A stretch of 64,000 bases of DNA from Clostridiaceae bacterium Marseille-Q4143 (GCA_018228645.1 CP073693.1:1538501-1602500), one strand, 5' to 3'. Shown: positions 36,566 to 45,817, numbered from the stretch's first letter. The notes: generated by a model not told the origin, from the sequence alone. Numbers and translations are program-made.

Positions 36566-36851
36566 CAAATAAAAAAAGGCGAAGAACAGGACTCTTGCCT
36601 TGCAGAGACCGACAGGAATATGGCGTCACCGACTGAGAGCGCCGTTTGGAGGAGCAGGTAAAGGGAACACCTGGGAGCTTGTCCGGTCGAAAGAAGAGTA
36701 GGCCGGTTCCGTGAGCATACGTTACATGCAAAAGAGAGGAGCGCAGTTTTTTTATTGAAAGACATGCACTCAATGCGGGTGGTACCGCGGGAGATAGAAT
36801 TGATTCGTCCCGTCCCGGAATATTCACAGTATTCCGAGACGGGATTTTTTT
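36566..36851 (+). ncRNA. T-box leader of aspS-gatCAB, probable specifier AAC (Asn)
   Basis: The conserved T-box GGGTGGTACCGCG is at 36777-36789 and a strong terminator (CCCGTC...GACGGG, then seven T) at 36809-36851. By the same geometry as the valS and tyrS leaders (codon, five nucleotides, GGAGC), the specifier is AAC at 36666-36668, an asparagine codon. The preceding G makes an overlapping GAA (Glu) at 36665-36667. An Asn specifier suits an operon that makes Asn-tRNA by transamidation. Confidence 0.9.
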
Positions 36852-36943
36852 GTGCGAGCAATGAACGTAGTTCGAAGCTGAGCCTGCCTGGTGATAAGCC
36901 AACATCCCCCGTCCCGGAAGCCAGATTCAGGAGGAATGAGAAT

Positions 36944-38275
36944 ATGGAATTTATGACAGGTGTAAAGAAAACCGACTTACTGGAACTCCCGGAGCTTCAG
37001 GACAAATCATTAGCAGGTCAGACTGTTAAAGTCAACGGTGCCGTGCATACCATCCGTGACATGGGTGATGTGGCATTTGTGGTACTCCGTAAAAGAGACG
37101 GACTTCTGCAGTGCGTCTACGAAGAAGGCAAAGCGGGATTTGATCTGAAAGACTTAAAAGAAGCAGCCACCGTAGAGATTGAAGGCATTCTGAACGAGGA
37201 AGAGCGTGCACCGGGCGGAATCGAACTTCGTATCAGAGGATTGAAGATCCTTTCCAGTCCCTGCGCACCCATGCCCCTTCCCATTGCAAAATGGAAACTG
37301 AACACTTCTCTGGATGCCAAGCTTAACATGCGTTCCGTATCGCTGAGAAATATAAGAGAGCGTGCCAAATTCAAGATTCAGGAAGGTATTGTGAAAGGGT
37401 TCCGTGATTTCCTGTATGAGCAGGGATTTACCGAGATCCACACCCCGAAGATCGGAGCTAAGAGTGCAGAGGGTGGAGCAAACCTTTTTAAACTGGATTA
37501 TTTCCATCGCCCGGCTGTGCTGCAGCAGTCCCCGCAGCTTTACAAGCAGATGATGGTAGGTGTGTTTGACCGGGTATTTGAGACTGCTCCGGTATTCCGT
37601 GCAGAGAAACACAACACCAAGCGTCACCTGAACGAATATACCTCCCTCGATTTTGAGATGGGATACATTGATGGATTTGAAGATATCATGGCTATGGAGA
37701 CTGGATTCCTTCAGTACACCATGAAGCTTCTGGAAAGAGAGTATGCAAAGGAGCTGAAGATCCTGAACATCACCCTCCCGAAGACCGATAAGATTCCGGC
37801 TGTTCGTTTTGATAAGGCCAAAGAGCTGGTTGCTGAAAAATACAACAGAAAGATCCGCAACCCATTTGATCTGGAACCGGAGGAGGAGACACTGATCGGT
37901 CAGTATTTCAAGGAAGAGTATGATGCAGATTTCGTATTTGTCACCCATTATCCTTCCAAGAAACGTCCGTTCTATGCAATGGATGATCCGGAAGATTCCC
38001 GCTTTACTTTAAGTTTCGATCTTCTGTATCATGGTCTGGAGATCACCACCGGCGGGCAGCGTATCCACGACTACAACATGCTGGTGGAGAAGATTGCAGC
38101 CAAAGGAATGGATCAGGAAGGACTGGAACAGTATCTGGATACGTTCCGTTATGGCATGCCGCCTCACGGTGGACTGGGTATCGGCATGGAACGTCTGACC
38201 ATGAAACTGGTGGGTGAGGACAACGTCCGTGAGACCACCTTGTATCCGAGAGATTTATCAAGACTGGAACCGTAG
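36944..38275 (+). CDS. aspS: Aspartyl-tRNA synthetase, short archaeal-type (probably non-discriminating)
   Basis: At 443 residues it lacks the extra domain of the roughly 590-residue bacterial AspRS, and resembles AspS2-type enzymes that also charge tRNA-Asn with Asp. An N-terminal anticodon-binding OB fold is followed by the class II core with FRAEKHNTKRHLNEY (motif 2) and GIGMERL (motif 3). ATG at 36944 has AGGAGG 9 nt upstream; the frame stays open into the T-box, so the upstream ATG is rejected. Linkage to gatCAB supports the non-discriminating role. Confidence 0.93.
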   Translation: MEFMTGVKKTDLLELPELQDKSLAGQTVKVNGAVHTIRDMGDVAFVVLRKRDGLLQCVYEEGKAGFDLKDLKEAATVEIEGILNEEERAPGGIELRIRGLKILSSPCAPMPLPIAKWKLNTSLDAKLNMRSVSLRNIRERAKFKIQEGIVKGFRDFLYEQGFTEIHTPKIGAKSAEGGANLFKLDYFHRPAVLQQSPQLYKQMMVGVFDRVFETAPVFRAEKHNTKRHLNEYTSLDFEMGYIDGFEDIMAMETGFLQYTMKLLEREYAKELKILNITLPKTDKIPAVRFDKAKELVAEKYNRKIRNPFDLEPEEETLIGQYFKEEYDADFVFVTHYPSKKRPFYAMDDPEDSRFTLSFDLLYHGLEITTGGQRIHDYNMLVEKIAAKGMDQEGLEQYLDTFRYGMPPHGGLGIGMERLTMKLVGEDNVRETTLYPRDLSRLEP

Positions 38276-38296
38276 TGAAGAGAAGGAGAACTTACC

Positions 38297-38590
38297 ATGG
38301 CAAACATTATTTCTGATGAAACCATCGAATATGTCGGCATTCTCGCAAAACTGGAGCTGTCTCCGGAAGAGAAAGAGCAGGCAAAGAAAGATATGGGAAA
38401 TATGCTGGATTACATTGATATGTTAAATGGTCTTGATACAGAAGGTGTAGAGCCCATGTCCCACGTATTTCCGGTACACAACGTATTCCGTGAGGATGTG
38501 GTCACTAACGGAGACGGACACGATGCAACACTGGCTAATGCACCGGCACAAAAAGACGATGCATTCAAAGTACCGAAGACGGTAGAATAG
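38297..38590 (+). CDS. gatC: Asp/Glu-tRNA amidotransferase subunit C
   Basis: GatC is the small wrapping subunit of GatCAB. The 97-residue protein starts with the usual helix pattern ([20 protein letters not shown]) and ends with the DD...KVPKTVE tail. AAGGAG is 8 nt before the ATG. It lies 21 nt after aspS. Confidence 0.95.
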   Translation: MANIISDETIEYVGILAKLELSPEEKEQAKKDMGNMLDYIDMLNGLDTEGVEPMSHVFPVHNVFREDVVTNGDGHDATLANAPAQKDDAFKVPKTVE

Positions 38591-38602
38591 GAGGGCACGA
38601 AG

Positions 38603-40072
38603 ATGAATCTCATGAGTCTGACTGCCGTAGAACTCGGCAAAAAAATAAAATCCGGTGAAGTAACTGCAGTGGAAGCCACGAAGGCAGCCCTGGAACAGAT
38701 TAAGAAACTGGATGGAACTTACAACTGCTACGTGACGGTGGATGAAGAAGCTGCCCTGAAAGAGGCAGAGGAAGTACAGAAAAAGATCGAAGCAGGAGAA
38801 CTGACAGGTCCGCTGGCAGGTGTTCCGGTAGCGGTTAAGGACAATATGTGTACCGAAGGAATGCTTACTACCTGCAGTTCAAAAATTCTTTATAATTTTA
38901 AACCAACCTACACGGCAGAAGCAGTTCTGAATCTGAAAAAAGCAGGCGCTGTTGTGATCGGAAAGACAAACATGGATGAGTTTGCCATGGGAAGTACCAC
39001 GGAGACTTCTCATTTCGGTCCGACGAAGAATCCCTGGAATCAGGAACATGTACCGGGCGGTTCTTCCGGCGGAAGCTGTGCGGCAGTGGCAGCCGAGGAG
39101 TGCTCTTATGCATTAGGTTCTGATACTGGTGGTTCTATTCGTCAGCCCAGTTCTTTCTGTGGTGTGACCGGTATCAAACCGACTTACGGAACCGTATCCC
39201 GTTATGGGTTGATTGCCTATGGTTCATCCCTTGACCAGATCGGACCGGTCTGCAAAGACGTGACCGACTGCGCAACGGTATTGGAAGCAATCGCCTCCTA
39301 TGATCCGAAGGACAGCACCTCCGTCAAGAGAGAATCCTATGATTTTACTTCTGCATTAAAGGATGATGTGAAAGGTCTGAAAATCGGTATTCCGCGAGAT
39401 TATTTTGGAGAAGGTCTGGATCCGGAAGTGAAAGAAAGTATTCTGAAAGCAGCAAAGGTGCTGGAGGAGAAAGGTGCCATTCTGGAAGAGTTCGATTTAA
39501 GCCTGGTAGAATATGCGATTCCTGCTTACTATGTCATCGCTTCCGCAGAGGCAAGCTCCAACTTGGCACGTTTTGATGGTGTAAAATATGGCTACCGTAC
39601 CAAAGAGTATAACGGGCTTCACAATATGTATAAGAAATCCAGAAGCGAAGGCTTCGGAGCGGAAGTGAAACGTCGTATCATGCTTGGTTCTTTCGTGTTA
39701 AGTTCCGGATACTATGATGCTTACTATATTAAGGCACTGAAGACCAAAGCGTTGATCAAACAGGCATTTGACCGTGCCTTTGAAAAATATGATGTGATCC
39801 TCGGACCGGCAGCTCCGACTACAGCACCGAAGCTTGGGGAGTCCTTAAGTGATCCGATTAAGATGTATCTGGGAGATATTTATACCATTTCTGTCAACCT
39901 GGCAGGACTTCCGGGTATCAGCGTTCCCTGCGGTGTGGACAGCAAAGGCCTGCCAATCGGCATGCAGCTGATCGGCGACTGCTTCAAAGAAGACAACATT
40001 ATCCGTGCGGCTTACGCATTTGAACAGACAAGAACCTACGAACGCTGCGCAGCAGCCAAAGCGCAGGACTAA
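38603..40072 (+). CDS. gatA: Asp/Glu-tRNA amidotransferase subunit A
   Basis: GatA is the amidase that releases ammonia from glutamine for transfer to misacylated Asp-tRNA or Glu-tRNA. The 489-residue protein has the amidase Lys (VAVKDNM) and the Ser-rich signature GGSSGGSCAAVAAE with GSDTGGSIRQP. AGGAGG is placed well before the ATG. It is 12 nt after gatC. Confidence 0.97.
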   Translation: MNLMSLTAVELGKKIKSGEVTAVEATKAALEQIKKLDGTYNCYVTVDEEAALKEAEEVQKKIEAGELTGPLAGVPVAVKDNMCTEGMLTTCSSKILYNFKPTYTAEAVLNLKKAGAVVIGKTNMDEFAMGSTTETSHFGPTKNPWNQEHVPGGSSGGSCAAVAAEECSYALGSDTGGSIRQPSSFCGVTGIKPTYGTVSRYGLIAYGSSLDQIGPVCKDVTDCATVLEAIASYDPKDSTSVKRESYDFTSALKDDVKGLKIGIPRDYFGEGLDPEVKESILKAAKVLEEKGAILEEFDLSLVEYAIPAYYVIASAEASSNLARFDGVKYGYRTKEYNGLHNMYKKSRSEGFGAEVKRRIMLGSFVLSSGYYDAYYIKALKTKALIKQAFDRAFEKYDVILGPAAPTTAPKLGESLSDPIKMYLGDIYTISVNLAGLPGISVPCGVDSKGLPIGMQLIGDCFKEDNIIRAAYAFEQTRTYERCAAAKAQD

Positions 40073-40085
40073 GGAGGAGACGAAG

Positions 40086-41516
40086 ATGAGCAAACAGTAT
40101 GAAACCGTCATCGGTCTGGAGGTTCATGTAGAGCTGGCCACCAAGACCAAGATCTTCTGCTCCTGCAGTACTGCATTTGGAGGAGCGCCCAACACCCATA
40201 CCTGCCCGGTCTGCACCGGTATGCCGGGCTCCCTTCCGGTATTGAATAAGCAGGTTGTAGAATATGCAGCAGCCGTAGGACTGGCAACGAACTGTACCAT
40301 TACCCAGAATTGTAAGTTTGACCGGAAAAACTACTTCTATCCGGATAACCCGCAGAACTATCAGATTTCTCAGCTGTATTATCCAATCTGCCGCAATGGT
40401 TACGTGGAGATTGATACTCCGGCAGGTCCGAAGAAGATTGGTATTCATGAGATCCATATGGAGGAAGATGCCGGAAAACTGATCCATGATGAGTGGGAAG
40501 ACTGCTCTTTGGTAGACTACAACCGTTCCGGTGTACCGCTGATTGAGATCGTATCCGAGCCGGATATGAGAAATGCAGACGAAGTCATTTCTTATCTGGA
40601 AAAGCTTCGTATGATTATTCAGTATCTGGGAGCTTCCGACTGCAAGCTGCAGGAAGGTTCCATGCGTGCAGATGTGAACCTGTCCGTCCGTGAGGTGGGA
40701 TCTGATAAACTGGGTACCCGTACCGAGATGAAGAACCTGAACTCTTTTAAAGCGATTGCTCATGCTATCGAGGGAGAACGGGAACGTCAGATTGAGCTGC
40801 TGGAAATGGGCCGTCAGGTCATCCAGGAGACCAGAAGATGGGATGATAATAAAGAGTCCTCCCATGCCATGCGTTCCAAAGAGGATGCACAGGATTACCG
40901 TTACTTCCCGGAACCGGATCTGGTGCCGATTATCATCAGTGACGAGTGGCTGGCAGCCATTAAAGCCCGTCAGCCGGAGCTTCGGACGGCCAAACTGATC
41001 CGTTATAAGAAAGATTTTGATATTCCGGATTATGATGCGCAGATTATCACATCCGCTAAGAAGATGGCAGACCTTTTTGAGGCAACAACAGCCATCTGTA
41101 AAAAGCCCAAGAAAGTATCTAACTGGCTCATGGTGGAGACCATGCGTCTGATGAAAGAGCATGAGATGGAGGCAGAGGATCTGAAATTCTCACCGGAACA
41201 TCTGGCAAAACTCATCGATCTTGCAGACGCAGGCACCATCAACAGTTCCGTGGCAAAAGAAGTATTCGAGCAGATCTTCCTGGAAGATATTGATCCTGAG
41301 AAATATGTAGAAGAACATGGCTTGAAGACGGTCAACGATGAGAGCGCATTAAGAAGCACGATTGAGAAAATCATTGCAGACAATCCTCAGTCTGTGGAAG
41401 ATTACCACAATGGAAAAGAGAAAGCCATCGGCTTCCTGGTAGGACAGACCATGAAAGCAATGAAAGGCAAAGCAAATCCGGGTATGGTAAACCAGATTCT
41501 AAAGGAGTTACTGTAA
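40086..41516 (+). CDS. gatB: Asp/Glu-tRNA amidotransferase subunit B
   Basis: GatB binds the misacylated tRNA and activates its Asp or Glu side chain. The 476-residue protein has the GatB opening ETVIGLEVHVEL, the zinc-site CSCSTAFG...CPVC, and a helical YqeY-like tail. AAGGAGGAG precedes the ATG at 40086; an in-frame ATG at 40005 lies inside gatA. No terminator is evident after the stop. Confidence 0.97.
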   Translation: MSKQYETVIGLEVHVELATKTKIFCSCSTAFGGAPNTHTCPVCTGMPGSLPVLNKQVVEYAAAVGLATNCTITQNCKFDRKNYFYPDNPQNYQISQLYYPICRNGYVEIDTPAGPKKIGIHEIHMEEDAGKLIHDEWEDCSLVDYNRSGVPLIEIVSEPDMRNADEVISYLEKLRMIIQYLGASDCKLQEGSMRADVNLSVREVGSDKLGTRTEMKNLNSFKAIAHAIEGERERQIELLEMGRQVIQETRRWDDNKESSHAMRSKEDAQDYRYFPEPDLVPIIISDEWLAAIKARQPELRTAKLIRYKKDFDIPDYDAQIITSAKKMADLFEATTAICKKPKKVSNWLMVETMRLMKEHEMEAEDLKFSPEHLAKLIDLADAGTINSSVAKEVFEQIFLEDIDPEKYVEEHGLKTVNDESALRSTIEKIIADNPQSVEDYHNGKEKAIGFLVGQTMKAMKGKANPGMVNQILKELL

Positions 41517-41523
41517 ATCAAAG

Positions 41524-41552
41524 TTGTTATTCCGGGAGCTGTAGGGTATAAT
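41524..41552 (+). promoter_or_regulatory. Sigma-A promoter after gatB
   Basis: TTGTTA (41524-41529) and TATAAT (41547-41552), spacer 17 nt, directly upstream of the 75-residue gene. Confidence 0.7.
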
Positions 41553-41593
41553 ACGTTCATATTTGGAAATACGACAGATAAGGAGTAACGAAT

Positions 41594-41821
41594 ATGAATC
41601 CGATGGCACTCATGAAGATAATGAATGCAAAAACGAAGTTTAATGCCAGCCATCCGAAATTCGGTGCCTTTCTGAATGCTGCGTTTGCAGGTGGCATTCA
41701 GGAGGGGACGATTATCGAGATGAAGGTGACAAAACCGGACGGCACAGAGATGACAACCAATCTGAAAATAAAGCAGTCCGATTTGGAACTTTTACAGGAA
41801 CTGCGTGAAGCAGTAAAATAA
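41594..41821 (+). CDS. Small conserved-looking protein, 75 residues, function unknown
   Basis: The protein has a basic helical N-half (MNPMALMKIMNAKTKFNASH) and a C-half that reads like two beta strands and a helix (GTIIEMKVTKPDGTEMTTNL). There is no signal peptide or cysteine. ATAAGGAG lies 8 nt before the ATG and it has its own promoter. I do not recognise a named family. Confidence 0.75.
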   Translation: MNPMALMKIMNAKTKFNASHPKFGAFLNAAFAGGIQEGTIIEMKVTKPDGTEMTTNLKIKQSDLELLQELREAVK

Positions 41822-41899
41822 ATACTTTCCGGGGATTTATGAAGAGATTGTGAAAATGTAGACAATTATTTTATAATTATTTTACAGTTTCCCCATAAT

Positions 41900-41928
41900 T
41901 TGGACATAAGTCTCTGATAAAGTATAAG
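41900..41928 (+). promoter_or_regulatory. Promoter of the 41933-42085 RNA
   Basis: TTGGAC (41900-41905) and TATAAG (41923-41928), spacer 17 nt. Predicted start is near 41934, right at the first base-paired segment. Confidence 0.65.
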
Positions 41929-41932
41929 CATA

Positions 41933-42085
41933 AAAGTTCTACCGGAGCTTTTCTCTTACAGAAAAACAAACAGGCGGAAGGCCTTGGGAACTTTCTAAAA
42001 ATGGGGGCGGTGATTTTACATGCGCGCAAGTGAAATTCCGCTCTCGACTAACAACAACAGCGTTTCGATGTTCGAAACGCTTTTA
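41933..42085 (+). ncRNA. Candidate structured RNA or leader, about 150 nt, unidentified
   Basis: Between a promoter and a perfect terminator lies a segment with several possible helices: AAAGTTC (41933-41939) with GAACTTT (41988-41994); inside it TTTTCT/AGAAAA (41949-41965) and AGGC/GCCT (41972-41984); then a long hairpin at 42007-42041 with GCGG/CCGC and ATTTTAC/GTGAAAT. The end is the terminator at 42059-42084. I could not match it to a known riboswitch or small RNA. It may be free-standing or a leader for the DUF3783-type gene. A short frame from ATG 42020 runs through the terminator in the same frame as that gene. Confidence 0.55.
42059..42084 (+). terminator. Terminator of the 41933 RNA
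   Basis: AGCGTTTCGA (42059-42068) pairs perfectly with TCGAAACGCT (42072-42081) around TGT, followed by TTTATT. A TATAAT-like box follows at 42092-42097 and may start the next gene. Confidence 0.85.
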
Positions 42086-42121
42086 TTATGTTATAATGAA
42101 TCCCAAAAGGAGGACGAAGAC

Positions 42122-42502
42122 ATGCAGAAGACTTCGATTCTGCTGATGCACTGTAAAGAGATGGAAAAGCAGCAGAAGATCAGAAAACTGTGTCAGCGAT
42201 TCGGCATGGAATGCCGCATGCTGACGGAAAAAGACGGGAAGGAAGAATTAGGAGTTCTGTGCGCCACGTATCCTGTGGCAGTCGGAAAGCATGAGATGCC
42301 TCCATTTGCATGGCAGATGCCGGAACTGCTCGTGTTCTCCGGACTTCAGGAAAACAGTCTTCAACTTTTTCTGGCAGCCTATCGTGAAGCTCAGATTGAG
42401 CAGATTCCGCTGAAAGCAATTGTGACGCCGCATAATATCAGCTGGAGTATTTATGAACTGAGCAGGGAGCTGGCATCAGAGCATGCAGCTATGCATCCGT
42501 GA
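42122..42502 (+). CDS. DUF3783-type protein
   Basis: The 126-residue protein starts MQKTSILLMHCKEMEKQQK and contains PELLVFSGLQENSLQLFLAA and PLKAIVTPHNISWSIYELSR, the core of DUF3783 proteins that are widespread in Clostridia with no known role. AAAAGGAGGA lies about 9 nt before the ATG. The frame is open upstream to 42020, through the terminator hairpin, but the strong ribosome-binding site selects 42122. Confidence 0.82.
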   Translation: MQKTSILLMHCKEMEKQQKIRKLCQRFGMECRMLTEKDGKEELGVLCATYPVAVGKHEMPPFAWQMPELLVFSGLQENSLQLFLAAYREAQIEQIPLKAIVTPHNISWSIYELSRELASEHAAMHP

Positions 42503-42506
42503 GTAC

Positions 42507-42539
42507 AAAAAAAGGACATCCTTTCGGATGTCCTTTTTT
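42507..42539. terminator. Bidirectional terminator between the DUF3783-type gene and the cold-shock gene
   Basis: GGACATCC and GGATGTCC pair around TTTC, with a run of A on one side and T on the other, so it can serve both converging transcripts. Confidence 0.9.
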
Positions 42540-42643
42540 CATTTTCCAGTCATAGCATTCTGCATAATTCTCAATTCAAAAAACATATAAGAATCGTTGT
42601 ACTTATATTTATTTTAACGTAAGAATCTGTTGAAATGTTCGGA

Positions 42644-42844
42644 TTAGAGTTTGGTTACGTTAGTAGCCTGCGGTCCTTTAGCGCCGTTAACTACTTCGAA
42701 CTCAACAGCCTGGCCCTCTTCAAGAGATTTGAAGCCTTCCATGTTAAGTCCTGAATAATGAACGAATACATCATTACCCTGCTCGTCAGAGATAAATCCA
42801 TATCCCTTCTGGTTGTTGAACCACTTTACTGTACCTTTGTTCAT
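42644..42844 (-). CDS. Cold-shock protein (CspA family)
   Basis: The 66-residue single-domain RNA chaperone has both RNA-binding motifs, KGYGFI and VFVHY, and the opening [19 protein letters not shown] perfect AAGGAGG lies 8 nt upstream of the ATG. The leader of about 37 nt includes a small TGTGC/GCACA hairpin, a possible temperature-sensitive element. Confidence 0.97.
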   Translation of the reverse strand: MNKGTVKWFNNQKGYGFISDEQGNDVFVHYSGLNMEGFKSLEEGQAVEFEVVNGAKGPQATNVTKL

Positions 42845-42887
42845 TGTGGTACCTCCTTAAAATAATACATGTGCAAAGCACAGTCTA

Positions 42888-42916
42888 AGATTACCACAGT
42901 TTAGGGGGAGTGTCAA
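42888..42916 (-). promoter_or_regulatory. Sigma-A promoter for the cold-shock gene
   Basis: On the minus strand TTGACA and TAATCT are 17 nt apart. Confidence 0.8.
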
Positions 42917-43012
42917 ATAAAATCGGCCGACAAAAAGGCTTCTGAAATGGCAGTTATGAAACTGTGAGCATGGACATAAAATAGGAAAAACAAAGATTTT
43001 CCGGAGAAATTA

Positions 43013-44107
43013 ATGAGACGAATTCTGACCGTAAATATAATGATTCTGCTGATTTTTGCGTCTGCTTCCTACTGGATGGATGAAGGAGAAAAACTGAAAG
43101 ATACCATGGCGTCAGCTGAGACTATACAGGCGGAAGTCTCAGAGCCGGAAGTGGAAAAGAAATATATAAAAGGGGTAGATTTTCAGGTGTCCTGTCTGGC
43201 GCTTTCGGAGAGCTATGAATATGACAGGGATACGTATGGGACGGACCATCATATCAGCTGGATCGATCTGTTGGCCTGGACAGCGGCACATACCGGAGGA
43301 AGCTTTTCAGATGATCGGAAAGTGTGCAGCCTGCTGACAAAACTGGAGGAAGATGTGGAAGGCGGTAAGACACTGGAACAGCTGACAGAGAGTCTGGACT
43401 GTTTTTCATATTATCAGGGAGCATATGAAGCTGTTTTGGGCGGAATGGTGGGTGAATATGAGATGGAGGAAAAAGAAGAGGGGGACCAGGGAAGGAAAGT
43501 GATGAAGAAACGCTATGGACTGAAAGCGTTTCATCCAATTGCAAAAGGATTTCCTTATACAGACTATGACGATTTCGGAGTTTCCAGAACATATGGATAC
43601 CGCAGAGCTCACCTGGGGCACGATATGATGGGGCAGACTGGAACGCCGGTGGTCTGTGTGGAATCCGGCTATGTGGAGGTGCTTGGATGGAATCAGTATG
43701 GCGGATGGCGTATCGGGATCAGGAGTTTTGACAGGAAAAGATACTACTATTATGCACATCTGCGGCAAGGATTTCCCTATCAGTCGGAGTTGAAAGAAGG
43801 ATCGGTGGTGCTGGCGGGAGACGTGATAGGTTACATGGGACATACTGGATACAGTGTGAAGGAAAATGTTAATAACATTGATCAGACACATCTGCATTTT
43901 GGAATGCAGCTGATCTTTGATGAGTCCCAGAAGGATGGTGACAACCAGATCTGGATTGACTGCTACCAGATCGTCAGATTCCTGTACCGGCAGCAGTCCG
44001 AGACAATCAGAGACGACGAAACGAAAGAGTGGCGCAGAGTATATCTGATGAAGGATCCGGCAGCAGAAGCTTATGAGCGGACGCTGGATTTTTCCATGTA
44101 TCCGTGA
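43013..44107 (+). CDS. M23-family peptidase, membrane-anchored
   Basis: The 364-residue protein has an N-terminal signal or anchor (about 1-20) and a C-terminal LytM/M23 domain. Zinc ligands are visible in HLGHDMMGQTGTPV and the late HLHFGMQL. It probably cleaves peptide bridges in peptidoglycan outside the cell. A long middle part (about 40-185) has no recognised domain. GGAG stands 7 nt before the ATG. The gene converges on the VWA gene with a 15-nt gap and no obvious terminator. Confidence 0.88.
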   Translation: MRRILTVNIMILLIFASASYWMDEGEKLKDTMASAETIQAEVSEPEVEKKYIKGVDFQVSCLALSESYEYDRDTYGTDHHISWIDLLAWTAAHTGGSFSDDRKVCSLLTKLEEDVEGGKTLEQLTESLDCFSYYQGAYEAVLGGMVGEYEMEEKEEGDQGRKVMKKRYGLKAFHPIAKGFPYTDYDDFGVSRTYGYRRAHLGHDMMGQTGTPVVCVESGYVEVLGWNQYGGWRIGIRSFDRKRYYYYAHLRQGFPYQSELKEGSVVLAGDVIGYMGHTGYSVKENVNNIDQTHLHFGMQLIFDESQKDGDNQIWIDCYQIVRFLYRQQSETIRDDETKEWRRVYLMKDPAAEAYERTLDFSMYP

Positions 44108-44122
44108 TCTGTGACAAAAATC

Positions 44123-45817
44123 TCAGAGATGACGCAGCTTCTGCTGAATCAGATAACCGACGGCATCGGCAAAACGTTCCGGAGAAGATGCCCATACGAC
44201 ATCATTTCCGTAGATTCTGCGAGCAGCAGGGAGATCTTTTTCACGGCCGGTGCAGACAGCAAGTACACTGACATCCTGACGTCTCAGGAGGCTGACTTCT
44301 TTTGCTGTATCGGTAATTCCGTGTTCTCCGCCATAATCATAAAAGAATGGCAGCGAGCCTTTTGATTCCACGAGACGGTGATCGTCGTTTGGACTGCAGT
44401 CGGACAGGATAATGAGCAGCCGGTGGTCATAGTCAGAGGCCAGCAGGCGTTCACCGGTCAGGCGGATGGCGAGACTGTCCCGATTCCAACCGGCGGATAT
44501 ATACTGGAAAATATGGTCATTGTACTGTGGTTCCTCGTAATCACGGAACATATGGAGAACGGTGCATCCATCCGTGGTACAGTAGGAGCAGACTCTGACC
44601 GGAATACCGCAGCGGGTAAGACTTTCAGCAATAATATATCCCTGAGAGGCAATCTGCTCCTGACGGTTTTGTTGGGATGCAGATGCATCCAGCAAAATAT
44701 CCACAGACAGGTTTCCTATGGAGAATGGAATATTCCGGAAAAAGATTTTTTCATGATGGAGTTTTTCGGCCTGCCAGATACGGTCCGGACGGAGGATCCC
44801 GTATTTGCTTTCTTCTTCTGCGCTGCCGGTATCACACTGCAGCACATTGCGGATGCGGTCTGTAAGCCGGGAAATGCTGAGCATGTGGCGGGACAAATTG
44901 ATCTGGTGATAGTGAATATTTTTCTTCTCCTGCAGAAGTGCGGCAGAGCGGAAAGTGCGTGCACCGCTGTCGGCGGAGGAAGAATGCCGGAATTCTCCAC
45001 GGGTGACATGGAGATGACAGTATCGGTGTCCGCCGCAGCATAGTTTTTTCTCCAGCTTCTCCAGGTCTTCCGGAGCGTAGAGGGAAAGACCGAAACTGTC
45101 CTCCAGAAACTGCCGGAGCTTCTGATTCCGGGTTTCTGCCCGTAGGGCAGGCAGCCAGAGGGTCAGCTGTTTCTTCTGTTTAGTATCACCAGAGCTTTGC
45201 ACCGTTGTAATCAGTGCGCCGCCGTGCAATGCCGCTTTTCGAAAGCGGACGGGAAAGACAGGAAATCTCCGTTTGTCGTGTAGGGGTGGGATAGAACAGT
45301 GAAAATACAGTTCCATCAGATGATTCATATGTTCCACGATCTGTTCGGAAGTGAGTGTACTGTCAAATTCCAGATCAGCAAGAAGAGCCTGTTCTTTTTT
45401 ACTTAAGCGGGAGTGATGTCCGATGACAGCGCCGAAATGGGCCGTGTTCAGACGATCAAAGAGTTCCTGATCCCAGTACGAAGTCCGCTGATCCCAGACA
45501 GTCTGGGAATAAGAAGTGCGGAGAGTGGTAAGTAATGGCCGGTCTGTCAGAGCATGCTCATAAGTACAGCGTTCCAGTCCAAGCCAGACCAGTCCGCGAA
45601 AGAGATTGGCTTCCCGCAGACGTCCAAGGCGCAGAAGCATATCATGGATGGGAGCATAGTTGTAGTAACGATGGACGGAACCAATAATGCAATTGAAGTA
45701 GAGGCTTGGCTCTCCGTCTTTTTCATAGGCAGCATAATCCGGAACGAAATGATAGTCGCCGGCTGCATTCCAGATGATATTTTTGGCACGTTGTTCCTGA
45801 ATGGAATCGATATTCAT
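44123..45817 (-). CDS. VWA-domain protein (CoxE/NorD-like), partner of a MoxR ATPase
   Basis: The 564-residue protein has a von Willebrand A domain in its C-terminal third. The metal-site motif DxSxS is present (LLDASAS near 371), followed later by ILSDCSPND. The N-terminal two thirds have no named domain. It lies 11 nt downstream of a MoxR-type ATPase, the classic pairing in which the two remodel or load cofactors into a client protein. The client is not apparent here. Confidence 0.85.
   Translation of the reverse strand: MNIDSIQEQRAKNIIWNAAGDYHFVPDYAAYEKDGEPSLYFNCIIGSVHRYYNYAPIHDMLLRLGRLREANLFRGLVWLGLERCTYEHALTDRPLLTTLRTSYSQTVWDQRTSYWDQELFDRLNTAHFGAVIGHHSRLSKKEQALLADLEFDSTLTSEQIVEHMNHLMELYFHCSIPPLHDKRRFPVFPVRFRKAALHGGALITTVQSSGDTKQKKQLTLWLPALRAETRNQKLRQFLEDSFGLSLYAPEDLEKLEKKLCCGGHRYCHLHVTRGEFRHSSSADSGARTFRSAALLQEKKNIHYHQINLSRHMLSISRLTDRIRNVLQCDTGSAEEESKYGILRPDRIWQAEKLHHEKIFFRNIPFSIGNLSVDILLDASASQQNRQEQIASQGYIIAESLTRCGIPVRVCSYCTTDGCTVLHMFRDYEEPQYNDHIFQYISAGWNRDSLAIRLTGERLLASDYDHRLLIILSDCSPNDDHRLVESKGSLPFFYDYGGEHGITDTAKEVSLLRRQDVSVLAVCTGREKDLPAARRIYGNDVVWASSPERFADAVGYLIQQKLRHL

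Noticed and set aside
36755..36943. Extended N-terminus of aspS inside the T-box
   Set aside because: Same reason: it overlaps the T-box and terminator, and AGGAGG marks ATG 36944.
39999..41162. Minus-strand frame of 387 codons opposite gatB
   Set aside because: Shadow of a well-conserved gene, with no promoter or ribosome-binding site.
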